A DNA stretch of 64,000 bases from Elusimicrobiota bacterium (lineage in GTDB: Bacteria > Elusimicrobiota > Elusimicrobia > UBA1565 > UBA9628), in the NCBI GenBank assembly GCA_003452935.1, contig DMMY01000021.1, positions 22,403 to 86,402 of the forward strand, read 5' to 3'. Shown one piece after another: positions 17,466-26,342 of this stretch (positions are counted from its first letter, which is position 1; each line of letters begins with the position of its first letter). The position numbers and the translations under genes were made by a program. Below the pieces are notes generated by a model that worked only from the letters and a program-made list of their open reading frames with translations, had not been told where the DNA came from and searched no databases.

Positions 17466-18597
17466 AGTCGCGGGGCTTTTCGGAGGGGGGCGAGGCCGGC
17501 TTCTGCCGGCCCAGGAATTCCGACTCGAAGATGTCGGCCAGAACCGGCAGGATGGCCACTATGATGGGGCCCAGAAGGAGTCCCCGCGGGCCGTAGACCA
17601 GCAGCCCGCCGATGACGCCGAAAAAGAGCAGGACGATGGGCAGACGGGTCTGAGCGCCCAGCAGCAGGGTGCGCACCATGTTGTCGAGCAGGCTGATGGT
17701 CACCAGGCTCCATATCCCCAGGAAGACGCCTTTCCACAGCGCCACCTCGAAGGCGTAGAAGAGAGCCGCGGGCAGCCAGACCAGCGCCGCCCCCGCGACC
17801 GGCACGAACGCGGCCAGGCCGGTGAGCAGGCCCAGGGTCAACGCGGCCGGCGAGCCGATGATGAGGAAGCCGATGACGGCGCAGACGGTCTGGTAGACCC
17901 ATGTCAGAAGCGCGGCCCGGACGATTCCGGTCACCGTGCCCCCAACCCGCGATAGTATGCGTTCCTTGTCGTCCTCCGGCATGGGGATGGCGCGCCTGAC
18001 GCGCTCCAGCCACGCCGGGCCGTCCCGGAAGATGAAGAAGAGGGCGAATACCGTCACGCCCGTGTTGGCCAGGAAAAGCGCCGCGTTCTTGACCACGGCT
18101 CGCCCGGACTTCGTGATCGCGGTGAACACGGCCGAGCCCGCGCGCGCGGCCCACTCGTGCAGGTCCACCTCGCCCAAGGCCGGCACGAAGGGCAAGGAGA
18201 GAAATGCATCGGCCAGGGAGCGCAATCGGGGCCACTGCCCGCCGCCGGGCATGGGGCTCAGGTTCTCGGCGAGTTTTCCGATCCGGGGCAGCAGTTCCTC
18301 GGCCTCGCCCAGGACCATCCAAAGCATAAGCACGAAGGGTCCGATGATGAGCAGGGCGACGCCTAATGTGGAGAGGCAGGCGCAGAGGTTGGCGCGCAGG
18401 GCCGGCGCGACCGGCCCCGGGGCTCTTGCCAGCGCCCGCGCGAGACGCCGGTGCGCGGGCTCGACGAGGATGGCGAGTACGGTCGCGGCCAGGAGTCCCG
18501 AACTGAAGGGCGCCAGGAGCCGGAGGAAATGGTAGAGCACCAGCAGGAATAAGCCCAGGAAGAACGAACGGGACAGCCAGGCAGGCGCCTCCTTCAT
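17458..18597 (-). CDS. AI-2E (TqsA/PerM) family permease
   Basis: A 379-aa inner-membrane protein with about eight hydrophobic segments. It has the family features: a central amphipathic region (~100-160), FFIFRDGPAWLERVRRAIPMP, the loop LTGLAAFVPVAGAALVW, and the late DNMVRTLLLGAQTRLPIVLLF followed by GGLLVYGPRGLLLGPIIVA. Members transport varied substrates, from autoinducer-2 to Na+(Li+)/H+ antiport; the substrate here is open. Confidence 0.85.
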   Translation of the reverse strand: MKEAPAWLSRSFFLGLFLLVLYHFLRLLAPFSSGLLAATVLAILVEPAHRRLARALARAPGPVAPALRANLCACLSTLGVALLIIGPFVLMLWMVLGEAEELLPRIGKLAENLSPMPGGGQWPRLRSLADAFLSLPFVPALGEVDLHEWAARAGSAVFTAITKSGRAVVKNAALFLANTGVTVFALFFIFRDGPAWLERVRRAIPMPEDDKERILSRVGGTVTGIVRAALLTWVYQTVCAVIGFLIIGSPAALTLGLLTGLAAFVPVAGAALVWLPAALFYAFEVALWKGVFLGIWSLVTISLLDNMVRTLLLGAQTRLPIVLLFFGVIGGLLVYGPRGLLLGPIIVAILPVLADIFESEFLGRQKPASPPSEKPRDFI

Positions 18598-18720
18598 GGC
18601 CCTATCATATCATAGGGACCGCCGCTAGGGATCGTTCCATTGAGCGCATCGTCGTCCGTATTGCCAAGTGCGCCTAAAAGTCGTATCGTGATGGGAGACG
18701 TAATCTTAAAGGAGATGCCG

Positions 18721-19029
18721 ATGAAAAAAGCGAGTGAACGTAAGGAGCCGGCCGTCGCGACAACGGTCACGGTGGATTATCCTAAAGAGAGAGAGAGCGT
18801 CATCAGCCCCGATTACACGTTTCGTATCGACGCCAAGGGAGCCGGCCGGGTGGAGATATCGATCGACCAGAATGAATGGCAGCCCTGCCGCCAGGCCGAG
18901 GGCTATTGGTGGTACGACTGGGCGGGCTACATGTCGGGCAAGCACCAGGCGGTCGCCAGGATCCAGCCGCAGAGCGACGGTCAAAAAACCACGTCCCGAA
19001 TAGTCCGTTTCCAAGTGGAATTGTCCTAG
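18721..19029 (+). CDS. Small Ig-like-fold protein, unknown function
   Basis: A 102-aa soluble protein. After a charged N-terminus (MKKASERKEPA) it has a beta-rich domain: TVTVDYPKERESVISPDYTFRI, VEISIDQNEWQPCR, GYWWYDWAGY, HQAVARIQP. The Trp/Tyr-rich core and strand order look like an Ig-like or carbohydrate-binding module. The ATG at 18721 follows AAAGGAG at a normal distance; the open frame upstream lacks such a site. Function not assigned. Confidence 0.6.
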   Translation: MKKASERKEPAVATTVTVDYPKERESVISPDYTFRIDAKGAGRVEISIDQNEWQPCRQAEGYWWYDWAGYMSGKHQAVARIQPQSDGQKTTSRIVRFQVELS

Positions 19030-19108
19030 GGCGCGCCGAATCCGAACTCGCCGTCGGGCGGTCGTTAGGGCAATTGCTGCCTTGATGCGGGCGGAAGGGG
19101 AACTTTAT

Positions 19109-20176
19109 ATGCTGTATGACTTCCTGTCCAATCATCGAAAAGCGATACTGGCCTTGACCAGGGCAAAAACCGAGGCCATATCTGAGGCCAGGCCGAGCTC
19201 CGAAGTCCTGGAACGAGGCTTGCCTGTTTTTTACGAACGCCTCATCGCCGCGTTGAGGGCTGAGGGAGGTGTTCCCTCCGGGGCTGATTTGCTGTCGACG
19301 TCCGAACACGGCAAGGAGCTCTTCCGGTTGGGCTATACCGTGTCGCAGGTCGTGCACGGTTATGGGGTCATTTGCCAGGCGATCACTGAAACGGCGCAAA
19401 CCGTGGGTGCGGGATTCGGCGCCAGGGAGTTCAGCGTGCTCAATCTTTGCCTGGACAAGGCCATCGCCGAGGCGGTCATGGAGTTTGAAAAAGCCCGCGC
19501 CGTCCAATCCGGCGTTGATGAGCTCAAGCGGTTGGGTTTTCTGGCTCATGAGCTGCGCAATGCCCTCTCCAGCGCCAGCCTGGCCTATTGTCTCATCAAG
19601 CAGGGCACCGTCGCCGTCCAGGGCAGCACCGGCGGCGTGCTGGAAAGAAACTTGAACCGCATGCGGGATTTGATCGATAACGCATTGGCCGAGGTGCGGC
19701 TTAGCAGCGAGCCGCAACTTGATCGCCAAGTCTTGCGCCTCATCGACGTGGCCCAAGAGGTCGAAGCCTCGGCGGTTTTGGCGGGGCGCTCAAGAGGCAT
19801 CGCCTTGTCCGTGCACGTGGACCCCGCGCTCAAGGTCGAAGCGGATCGGCACTGCCTCATATCCGCCGTGGCGAACCTGGTGCAGAACGCGATGAAATTC
19901 ACCAAACCCGGAACGTCCGTGTCCTTGCGCAGCCGCGAGGACGGCCGGTCCGTCATGCTCGACGTGGAAGACTGCTGCGGCGGACTGCCGGAGGGCCAGG
20001 CTGCGGAACTTTTCAAGCCCTTTACTCAAAAAGGCTCCGACCGTACGGGCTGCGGGCTGGGTCTGGCGATCAGCCGTCGCGCCATCTTGCGCAATGACGG
20101 CGACATCTCGGTCCGCGATATCCCGGGGAAGGGGTGCGTGTTCTCCATATCGCTGCCTAAACTGTCCGAGCCATGA
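19109..20176 (+). CDS. Soluble sensor histidine kinase
   Basis: A 355-aa cytosolic kinase. Residues 1-130 form an RsbRD-like helical sensor (LYDFLSNHRKAILALTRAK and LGYTVSQVVHGYGVICQ). The dimerisation H-box is FLAHELRNALS with His147. The catalytic domain has N box LVQNAMKFT, a modified D box DCCGG and G2 GCGLGLAISRRA. I start at ATG 19109, preceded by GGAAGGGG, instead of the TTG at 19082. The stop overlaps the cbpA start (ATGA), tying the kinase to the chaperone genes. Confidence 0.85.
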   Translation: MLYDFLSNHRKAILALTRAKTEAISEARPSSEVLERGLPVFYERLIAALRAEGGVPSGADLLSTSEHGKELFRLGYTVSQVVHGYGVICQAITETAQTVGAGFGAREFSVLNLCLDKAIAEAVMEFEKARAVQSGVDELKRLGFLAHELRNALSSASLAYCLIKQGTVAVQGSTGGVLERNLNRMRDLIDNALAEVRLSSEPQLDRQVLRLIDVAQEVEASAVLAGRSRGIALSVHVDPALKVEADRHCLISAVANLVQNAMKFTKPGTSVSLRSREDGRSVMLDVEDCCGGLPEGQAAELFKPFTQKGSDRTGCGLGLAISRRAILRNDGDISVRDIPGKGCVFSISLPKLSEP

Positions 20177-21171
20177 CCATAGAGTTCAAGGATTACTACG
20201 CGGCTTTGGGAGTGAAGAAGGACGCTTCAGCCGACGATATCAAGCAGGCGTACCGCCGTCTGGCCAAGCAGCACCATCCCGACCTCCACCTGGAAAAGGA
20301 CAAGGCCCGCGCCTCGGATAAATTCAAGGAGATCAACGAGGCCTACGAGGTGCTCTCCGATTCCGCCAAAAAGGCCAAATACGACCGGATCGGCCCGGAT
20401 TGGGATGCCCGCCGGGAACCCGCAACTCATCCCGGCGCGGGCGAGGCGAGCTACGAATTCCGCCAGGGCGGGCAGGGGGACTCCTTTGCGGGCTTCAGCG
20501 ATTTCTTCGAGACGCTTTTCGGGGAGGCTGGCGCCCGGGGCTTTGGCGGGGGTGAGGCTTTTCAGGGCGCTTCGAGCAAAGGGCAAGATGAGGAAGCCGA
20601 ATTGCCGCTTGCTCTTGAGGATTCTCTGCAAGGCGGAGACAAGAAAATATCCATCCTCGCGCCGATCCTGTGCCCGGTCTGTCGCGGTTCGGGCCGGCAA
20701 GGAAACCGGTTCTGCCCGGCCTGCGCGGGCGTGGGCGAGGCCAAGCGGGAAAAGTCCATCACCGTGCATCTGCCCAAGAATATCCGGGACGGCATGAGGC
20801 TTCGGCTGCGGGGCCAGGGCGGCCCCGCCTCCCGCGGCGCGCCGGCCGGGGATCTGTTCCTCAGGATACGGCTGCTCCCGCATCCCGCGTTCAAGGTTTC
20901 GGGCAGCGATCTGGAGGCGACGGTGACGGTGATGCCCGGGCAGGCGTCCTTGGGCGGCGAGATCGCGGTGCCTACGTTGGAGGGGGCGATTCGCATCCGC
21001 ATCCCGGCCGGGACGCATTCCGGCCGGCGGCTGCGCATCGCGGGCCAGGGGTTGGGCAAGGATGACGGCGCCAGGGGCGATCTCTACGCGGTGGTGCGCA
21101 TAGACATACCCGGCCGCATCGACGAACGCATGGAGCGGCTGTATCGGGAACTGCGGGAGGCCGGCTCATGA
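20173..21171 (+). CDS. cbpA: DnaJ/CbpA-type co-chaperone with reduced zinc finger
   Basis: A 332-aa J-protein. J domain 1-75 with the HPD tripeptide at 35-37 that stimulates DnaK; Gly/Phe-rich linker to ~140; then a two-part substrate domain like DnaJ_C. Between them only two CxxCxGxG motifs (CPVCRGSG, CPACAGVG) remain instead of the four of DnaJ, so at most one zinc is bound. This is intermediate between DnaJ and zinc-free CbpA. The partner cbpM follows with a 4-nt overlap. Confidence 0.88.
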   Translation: MTIEFKDYYAALGVKKDASADDIKQAYRRLAKQHHPDLHLEKDKARASDKFKEINEAYEVLSDSAKKAKYDRIGPDWDARREPATHPGAGEASYEFRQGGQGDSFAGFSDFFETLFGEAGARGFGGGEAFQGASSKGQDEEAELPLALEDSLQGGDKKISILAPILCPVCRGSGRQGNRFCPACAGVGEAKREKSITVHLPKNIRDGMRLRLRGQGGPASRGAPAGDLFLRIRLLPHPAFKVSGSDLEATVTVMPGQASLGGEIAVPTLEGAIRIRIPAGTHSGRRLRIAGQGLGKDDGARGDLYAVVRIDIPGRIDERMERLYRELREAGS

Positions 21172-21476
21172 CTTCCGAGCAGCTGCGGATGCTGGCGGCT
21201 CTTATGGAGATCGAATTGGAGTTCCTCGAGGAGTGCGTCCGGTGCGGGGCCGTTTGTCTGGAGGAGCAGCCCGAAAGCGGCCCGGAATTGACTCCCGCTC
21301 AATTGGCCCGGCTCAGGCGCCTGCAAAGGCTCTGCCGCAGCCTGGATATAGACGTCTTCGCGGGCTGCATCATCGTCGATCTTCTCGATCGCATGGATGA
21401 GCTCCAGAGCGAGCTGCAGCGGCGGCGGGGAAGGGATGAGTCGTCGTTTGGTTCCGCGGGCGCACCGCCTGATTGA
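21168..21476 (+). CDS. cbpM: CbpM-like chaperone modulator
   Basis: A 102-aa helical protein of the MerR-like CbpM type: central LTPAQLARLRRLQRLCRSLDIDVFAGCIIVDLLDRMDEL, with a preceding Cys-containing helix (EECVRCGAVC). CbpM binds the J domain of CbpA and inhibits it. Gene order cbpA-cbpM with overlapping stop/start is the classic arrangement. The extra Cys residues are unusual and could make it redox sensitive (inference). Confidence 0.8.
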   Translation: MTSEQLRMLAALMEIELEFLEECVRCGAVCLEEQPESGPELTPAQLARLRRLQRLCRSLDIDVFAGCIIVDLLDRMDELQSELQRRRGRDESSFGSAGAPPD

Positions 21477-21705
21477 TCGCCTTGACTCCCGAGCGCCGGG
21501 AGCCTTCATCGTTATCTTGGACGGATACTGCTGCAGTGCCGCGCCCCATGCGTCTGGCCGAAATTAGTTATGATCGCCTCTGATAACCGATGCGACCGTA
21601 AAAAATAAGGCATGTCATGGAAAGTTCAGAATAAAGTCGCATGACCGCCATGGCCAAGGCCGCCGCTCCTAGCCTACAATGAACTGGCGTAAGGAGGCGG
21701 CGATT

Positions 21706-21951
21706 ATGAACTTGTTCTATTTTCTCGTTGTCGGGCTCATCGCGGGCTGGCTTGCGGGAGAGGTGATGAAGGGGGGAGGATACGGCGTCATCGTCGATAT
21801 TATCCTTGGCATCCTGGGGGGCGTCGTGGGCGGATGGATTTTTGGCGCCCTGGGGATTTGGCCCGGCGGGGGAATCATCGGGTCGATCATCGTCGCTTTC
21901 GTCGGAGCCGTGGTCCTGGTTTGGATTACGCGCCTGATCAAGAAAGCGTAG
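21706..21951 (+). CDS. GlsB/YeaQ/YmgE family stress-response membrane protein
   Basis: An 81-aa inner-membrane protein with three hydrophobic segments and the family pattern VVGLIAGWLAGEVMKGGGYG, DIILGILGGVVGGWIFG and GGIIGSIIVAFVGAVVLVW. Transglycosylase-associated proteins of this family accumulate in stationary phase or stress, without a settled role. The ATG at 21706 follows AAGGAGG; the longer frame from 21679 only adds the ribosome-site region. Confidence 0.85.
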   Translation: MNLFYFLVVGLIAGWLAGEVMKGGGYGVIVDIILGILGGVVGGWIFGALGIWPGGGIIGSIIVAFVGAVVLVWITRLIKKA

Positions 21952-22035
21952 TCGTCCGGTTTTTTGCGGCATTTCGTGCGCGCCCTTCCTTCATCCTGAG
22001 GGCTGGCCAAAAGACGAGGTATAGGTCAGGAAAAT

Positions 22036-22935
22036 ATGGGGAAAGCAATGAAGGCTTTGGCACTGCTCCTTCTCTTCCTCCTGTCCCCGGCGCTTCAAGC
22101 AGCCGATCCCGGCTGGGCCGCTTATCAAAGCAGGAGCTTTCCTCCGGCGCATGAGCTCTTTGCGCCCGTGCTTGCCGATGCGACCGATCCCCATTTCGGC
22201 TTTTCCGTGGGAGCCGCCGTCAGGCAGCGAGGCATCGCGCGCGTCGACCTGGGCGATTATCTGGGCATATGCCGATTGGCATTGCCTGGCGATTTTGGCG
22301 CCGTGCAGTTGAATCTCGGCGGCGCCATTTTCACGCGCTTTGACGCCACGTCGCATAATATTCAAGTGATCGACTACTATGGAAACGTTCCTCTCGATAT
22401 CCGCGCGGGAAAGGCGTCGGCGCGGCTGATGTTTTACCATGACAGTTCTCATTTGGGAGACGATTATCTGAAAGAAAGAAATATCCAGACCACAAGCCAT
22501 TCTTGGGAAGCGCTGCGGGCCATCGCGGCCTTCAATCCAGTGGATCCCCTGCGTCTTTACGGCGGCTATACCAAGGCCGTTCACACCAAGCCGGTTTGGG
22601 CGGGCTACCGAGCGGTTCAAGGGGGAGCGGAAATTTACTTCAACACATCCAAAAGCTCTCACTGGCAGCCGTATTGGGCCAATGATGTCCAGGCCTGGGA
22701 GCGGACGGCCTGGAATCCCACCTGGACTTCTCAATTAGGTCTTAAAACCGCGGCTGATTATTCCAAGGGCCGCGGCATCTCCTATTTCGTGCAATTCATG
22801 AGGGGTCCGCGTCTGGAAGGCCAATTTTATACCCAGACGGAAACGGTTTGGAGCGCCGGGTTGAAATTCGCGCTCAGCGCGAATCTGCTTTCGCCGTCCG
22901 AGTTGCCCGCGCGGCAGCAGGAAGATAAAAAATAA
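22036..22935 (+). CDS. DUF1207 family exported protein
   Basis: A 299-aa protein with a signal peptide (ALALLLLFLLSPALQA) and a DUF1207-type body: FPPAHELFAPVLADATDPHFGFSVG near the N-terminus, DYLGICRLALPG, then a series of amphipathic beta-strands (IYFNTSKSSHWQPYWANDVQ, GISYFVQFMRGPRLEGQF) with aromatic ends. This looks like an outer-membrane beta-barrel, but that is inferred. The last residues are charged (PARQQEDKK). Function unknown. Confidence 0.72.
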   Translation: MGKAMKALALLLLFLLSPALQAADPGWAAYQSRSFPPAHELFAPVLADATDPHFGFSVGAAVRQRGIARVDLGDYLGICRLALPGDFGAVQLNLGGAIFTRFDATSHNIQVIDYYGNVPLDIRAGKASARLMFYHDSSHLGDDYLKERNIQTTSHSWEALRAIAAFNPVDPLRLYGGYTKAVHTKPVWAGYRAVQGGAEIYFNTSKSSHWQPYWANDVQAWERTAWNPTWTSQLGLKTAADYSKGRGISYFVQFMRGPRLEGQFYTQTETVWSAGLKFALSANLLSPSELPARQQEDKK

Positions 22936-23566
22936 AGCCGGCCAGCGCCATGGAAAAGTCCGATGTCCAGCGCGGGCTTCTCTCCCTCGGTCTGCCATTT
23001 ATCTAGGAGCCTGAGCAATGAGTCCGGCCCCACGCAGATGAGCGCCCGGCGGTTGTTAGCCGGGCGCCACCGGCCGGAGCGAAGCGGGCCGGGCAGGAAT
23101 GCCAGGATGCGGCACGCCCCATCGAGCAACAACGGTGGGAAGCAGAAACGCCATCTCCCTACATATCCTTGCCGGAGTCGTGTCAAAGTGATGCGCTTAG
23201 ACGCATAACTTCAACACGGGGCCGGGAAATGGACCCGCGCATCAACCCCGCCGAATTCTCCGTCGGGAAACGATTGGCTGACCGACGATAAAATCCGCAA
23301 ACTAACTCGGGGCTGGACTGCCATTTTGCCTCGGATGGGCGACTATTTGCGTTTTCTGGCGCGATGGATCGGCGTGGCTGTGCGTGTCAAGGTGCGCCAA
23401 TGCCATATCCTACTTGAGCTTGGGTTGCCGACGATGATTACTTGCTCAGACTCCTAGAGGATCGCGAGCGCGCTGGCGACGCGGGGCATGGCTTTCCGGC
23501 GGGGCTTACTTGACCGCGCCTTGAGGAGCAACGGCTATACTATGGGCGAAGGCGGAGGAGGCGGTC
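22936..23566. other. 630-bp interval without a supported gene; one perfect hairpin
   Basis: No ORF here has a credible ribosome site or protein-like composition. The one clear structure is a perfect 9-bp stem, GCGCCCGGC (23042-23050), loop GGTTGTTA, GCCGGGCGC (23059-23067). It is not followed by a T-run on either side, so it is not a standard intrinsic terminator. At the right end, TTGACC (23510) and TATACT (23536) lie 20 nt apart before the next gene, too far for a good promoter but the TATACT is a plausible -10. Confidence 0.5.
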
Positions 23567-24163
23567 ATGAAACTCTGCCGGCGTTTGTCCTTGTGGACGT
23601 TGGTCCTGGCGGCTCTGGTCTGGGGGTGTCAGACCATGCCCCCGCAGACCCCGGAAGCGCGCCGCGACTGGGCCGAGGTGGTGCTCAGGAACTGGTCCAG
23701 CTTCTCGGAACTGAGGGCGGCTTGGCTGATGGAGAGGTACGGCCCTCCGGACCTCATCCGGCATGACCGCCTCGTCTGGTACGACCGAGGACCTTGGAGG
23801 CGCATTGAGGTCTGGGACGTGCTGCCGTATTATGTCCCCGCAAGCGGTCCGGATAACATGGCGGAAACGGTCCTCTATTGGGTTCCCGCCGAGCGGGTCC
23901 CGGAGCTTAAACGTTTCCGGCGCGCGGTGCAGGTCTCACGCGACGGCAAAGAGCTTACGTCCCGCGGGACCAGCGAGGCGGTGAACTTTCTCGCCCTCAA
24001 CCTGGCCGACGAGGTCATCAAGGGCGAGAAAGATCCGCGCCAAGCGCGGGAGTTTTATGACCGCACCCTCGAACTCTGGCGGGCCGGAAAGTCGTCGCCC
24101 ATCATGCGGGGCCTGAGGTTCCGGCCCGCCCCTTTCTCGCCGCTCCCACGGGCTTCCCCATGA
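23567..24163 (+). CDS. Uncharacterised lipoprotein (paralogue of the gene at 5139)
   Basis: A 198-aa protein with a lipobox LVWGC (Cys22) after a classical signal, so probably lipid anchored. Beyond residue 30 it aligns with the 5139-5765 product: ERYGPPDLIRHDRLVW, GPWRRIEVWDV, VNFLALNLADEVIKG and GKSSPIMRGLRFRP. The paralogue has a membrane anchor instead of a lipobox. Ribosome site GGAGG directly upstream. Function unknown; conservation of the Trp/Arg core suggests a defined fold. Confidence 0.72.
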   Translation: MKLCRRLSLWTLVLAALVWGCQTMPPQTPEARRDWAEVVLRNWSSFSELRAAWLMERYGPPDLIRHDRLVWYDRGPWRRIEVWDVLPYYVPASGPDNMAETVLYWVPAERVPELKRFRRAVQVSRDGKELTSRGTSEAVNFLALNLADEVIKGEKDPRQAREFYDRTLELWRAGKSSPIMRGLRFRPAPFSPLPRASP

Positions 24164-24219
24164 GCCCGCAGGGGCGGCGAGAGAGTGTGCCCCACTCGGA
24201 GCTGGCGAGTCCGGCGGTT

Positions 24220-24777
24220 TTAGGGGCCCTTGGTCGTTTCCTTCAACGTCAGATCGTTTTTTACGGACTTGACGCCGGACACCTTCCAAGCGTCCCATGA
24301 CGCTTTAGCGCTCGTCGGCAAGTCGGGCACCTCGCCCGTCAAAGATACCACGCCGTCATTGGTCATCACGCCGATATCGGCTTTGCGCAAGGCTCTGTCC
24401 TTGGAGAAGCTCTTTTTCACGCGCGCGGTGATGACTTCGTCTTTAACCTCCGCGGCCTCGCGGCGGGAGAGAGGCACCACTTGCAGCTCATTTTTTACTT
24501 CTTTGACGTTTTCGATGCCCTTGGTGATTTCTTCCGCGGCGGCCTTGGCTTCTTGCGTGTCGACTTTCCCGCGGAGCATCACCCGGCCGTTTTCCGTATC
24601 GACGTTGACCTGCCGGCCTTTGACGCGGCCATCCGCCGCCATGGACATTTTAATCTTGGCGGTGATCCAGGAATCGGACATGGCGGATTGCGCCGACGCC
24701 GGCATTGCCGAGCCGCCGAGCGCCGCGGTGATCAGCATCGCGGCGCACCACGACGCTGCGCTTGTTCCTTTCTTCAT
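24220..24777 (-). CDS. Periplasmic protein with two BON domains
   Basis: A 185-aa exported protein (signal to ~SAMPASAQ) with two BON domains: WITAKIKMSMAADGRVKGRQ ... NGRVMLRGKVDTQEAKAAAE and VITARVKKSFSKDRALRKAD ... DGVVSLTGEVPD. BON domains are phospholipid-binding modules found in OsmY and similar proteins that protect the envelope under osmotic stress. It follows the CsbD gene on the same strand by 24 nt, consistent with a stress operon. Confidence 0.88.
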   Translation of the reverse strand: MKKGTSAASWCAAMLITAALGGSAMPASAQSAMSDSWITAKIKMSMAADGRVKGRQVNVDTENGRVMLRGKVDTQEAKAAAEEITKGIENVKEVKNELQVVPLSRREAAEVKDEVITARVKKSFSKDRALRKADIGVMTNDGVVSLTGEVPDLPTSAKASWDAWKVSGVKSVKNDLTLKETTKGP

Positions 24778-24801
24778 GATCGTCTCCTTTGCTCTATGAG
24801 T

Positions 24802-25038
24802 TCAGCGAGGCCGCGAGCCGGCGTGTTCCCCTTTCGGCTGCTCGGTCCGCTGATACCACTGATCCGTCCATTTCAAAACCTCGGCCTTTTTATCCCCGTA
24901 ACGTTCCTGGACCTTGCCCAGCAGCTTCTCATAGTCGCCCTGGATCTGTGTCAGGTCGTCGTCGGTGAACTTGCCCCACTGCTTCTTAAGCTCGCCCTTG
25001 AATTGCGTCCATTTCCCTTTGAACTGATCACTGTTCAT
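24802..25038 (-). CDS. CsbD family stress protein
   Basis: A 78-aa soluble helical protein with the family signature DQFKGKWTQFKGELKKQWGK, then DDLTQIQGDYEKLLGKVQERYG. CsbD-like proteins are general stress proteins of unknown mechanism. The ATG is preceded by AAAGGAG. It is likely co-transcribed with the BON protein downstream. The ~250 bp upstream to resB shows no convincing sigma-70 promoter on this strand. Confidence 0.88.
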   Translation of the reverse strand: MNSDQFKGKWTQFKGELKKQWGKFTDDDLTQIQGDYEKLLGKVQERYGDKKAEVLKWTDQWYQRTEQPKGEHAGSRPR

Positions 25039-25286
25039 GGCATTGTCTCCTTTAAATGATTTGACGTCCTGAAGAAGATAGAAAGACTGAATACATCCTG
25101 CTATGGAGGCGATGTGAATACTTGTTAAACGAAAGATGACGCCTGGAGTGATCGGGTTTTAGTCTAGGTGGAATTTGGGCCGTCCCAGGCGATTTTAAAG
25201 AAGCAATAATCGTGCCAAACGTGGGGTGGTCGGGCCCGCGCCGCCGGAGCGATTCGATGGGAGTTTCTCATGAATAACGGGGCAAG

Positions 25287-26342
25287 ATGCTAGAATTCCT
25301 CCTGATGAATAAAAAGGGACGCTGGCTCGTCCTCAAGGAGCTCATGGACCGGCTCTCCTCGATTCGTCTCTTCGCGTGGCTGGCGGGGCTCATCGCCCTG
25401 ACCGCCGCGTCGGGCGCTTTCCTTGCGCAGGACGCGCCTCGTGCGTGGTACGAGGAGGCCCTCGGCGCCGCGGCCGCGCCCGTCCTCGCCCTGGGCGTCG
25501 ATCATGTCTACCGCACCCCCTTCTTCGTTCTTCTGCTCTTTGCGCTCGCCGCGAACCTCGCCGTCTGCACGCTGCGTCGTTGGCGCAAGGCCGGCTGGGC
25601 GTCGCGTGGCATGCACGCGGGTTTCCTTCTCCTTCTGGCCGGGGCGTTTTTGCGCGCGGCCGCCGGCGCGCGCGGCCGCCTGCCCCTTGAGCTCGGACGT
25701 CCGGCGCGCCTGGTGCTCTCCACCCTTGAAGACGAGACGGTCGCGGTCCTCCCGTTCGAAGTGCGCCTGGAAGAGTTCAAGGTCGAATCCGATTCCCCTC
25801 AGCGCCACGTCCTGCTGGTCGATCATGATGGCGCCAGGGAGCGGGCGGAGCTTTTCGAAGGGCAAGAGACGGTCTTTCCCCGCTTGGGCCTGACCGTCCG
25901 GCCCCTGCGCATCGTCGCGGACTTCGTCATGGGGGCGCGCGGGGAGGTCCGGGAGCGCTCGCAGACGGCCTCCAACCCGGCCGTCCAGCTGGAGCTCGGC
26001 TGGGAAGGGCGACGCTGGAGAGGCTGGTTCTTCGAACGCTTCCCCGGGATGCAGGCGCAGGCAGCGCCGTTTTCCCTGTTCTATAGGCGAGAGGGCGGCC
26101 ATCCCCGGGATTTCGTCAGCGAGGTGTCCTTCCTTTTTCCGGGCGCTCCCCCCGTCCGCGCAAGGCTCGGGGTCAACTCCCCGGTCCGGCAAGGCGGCTG
26201 GACCTTTTATCAGTCCGGCTATGAGCCGGGGCGAGATGACCGCAGCATCCTCCTGGCGGTCAAGGATCCCGGAATAACCCTGGCCTACCTGGGCTTGGCC
26301 GCGATCATCCTCGCAATGGCGGGCTGGCTGTGGAGATCCTGA
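25287..26342 (+). CDS. resB: ResB-like cytochrome c biogenesis protein
   Basis: A 351-aa membrane protein of System II cytochrome c maturation. It has three N-terminal hydrophobic segments (35-50, 75-95, 110-125), a large periplasmic beta domain (~130-320) with the family pattern RLGVNSPVRQGGWTFYQSGYEPG, and a last transmembrane helix (LAYLGLAAIILAMAGWLW). With CcsA it delivers and attaches haem to apocytochromes in the periplasm. Start at ATG 25287; a later ATG is possible. It overlaps ccsA by 13 nt and heads the nrf operon. Confidence 0.82.
   Translation: MLEFLLMNKKGRWLVLKELMDRLSSIRLFAWLAGLIALTAASGAFLAQDAPRAWYEEALGAAAAPVLALGVDHVYRTPFFVLLLFALAANLAVCTLRRWRKAGWASRGMHAGFLLLLAGAFLRAAAGARGRLPLELGRPARLVLSTLEDETVAVLPFEVRLEEFKVESDSPQRHVLLVDHDGARERAELFEGQETVFPRLGLTVRPLRIVADFVMGARGEVRERSQTASNPAVQLELGWEGRRWRGWFFERFPGMQAQAAPFSLFYRREGGHPRDFVSEVSFLFPGAPPVRARLGVNSPVRQGGWTFYQSGYEPGRDDRSILLAVKDPGITLAYLGLAAIILAMAGWLWRS

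Noticed and set aside
23042..23067. Intrinsic terminator
   Set aside because: Perfect stem, but no T-run follows on either strand.
22963..23208. 81-codon plus frame
   Set aside because: Arg/Pro-rich low-complexity translation, no ribosome site, in a gene-free interval.
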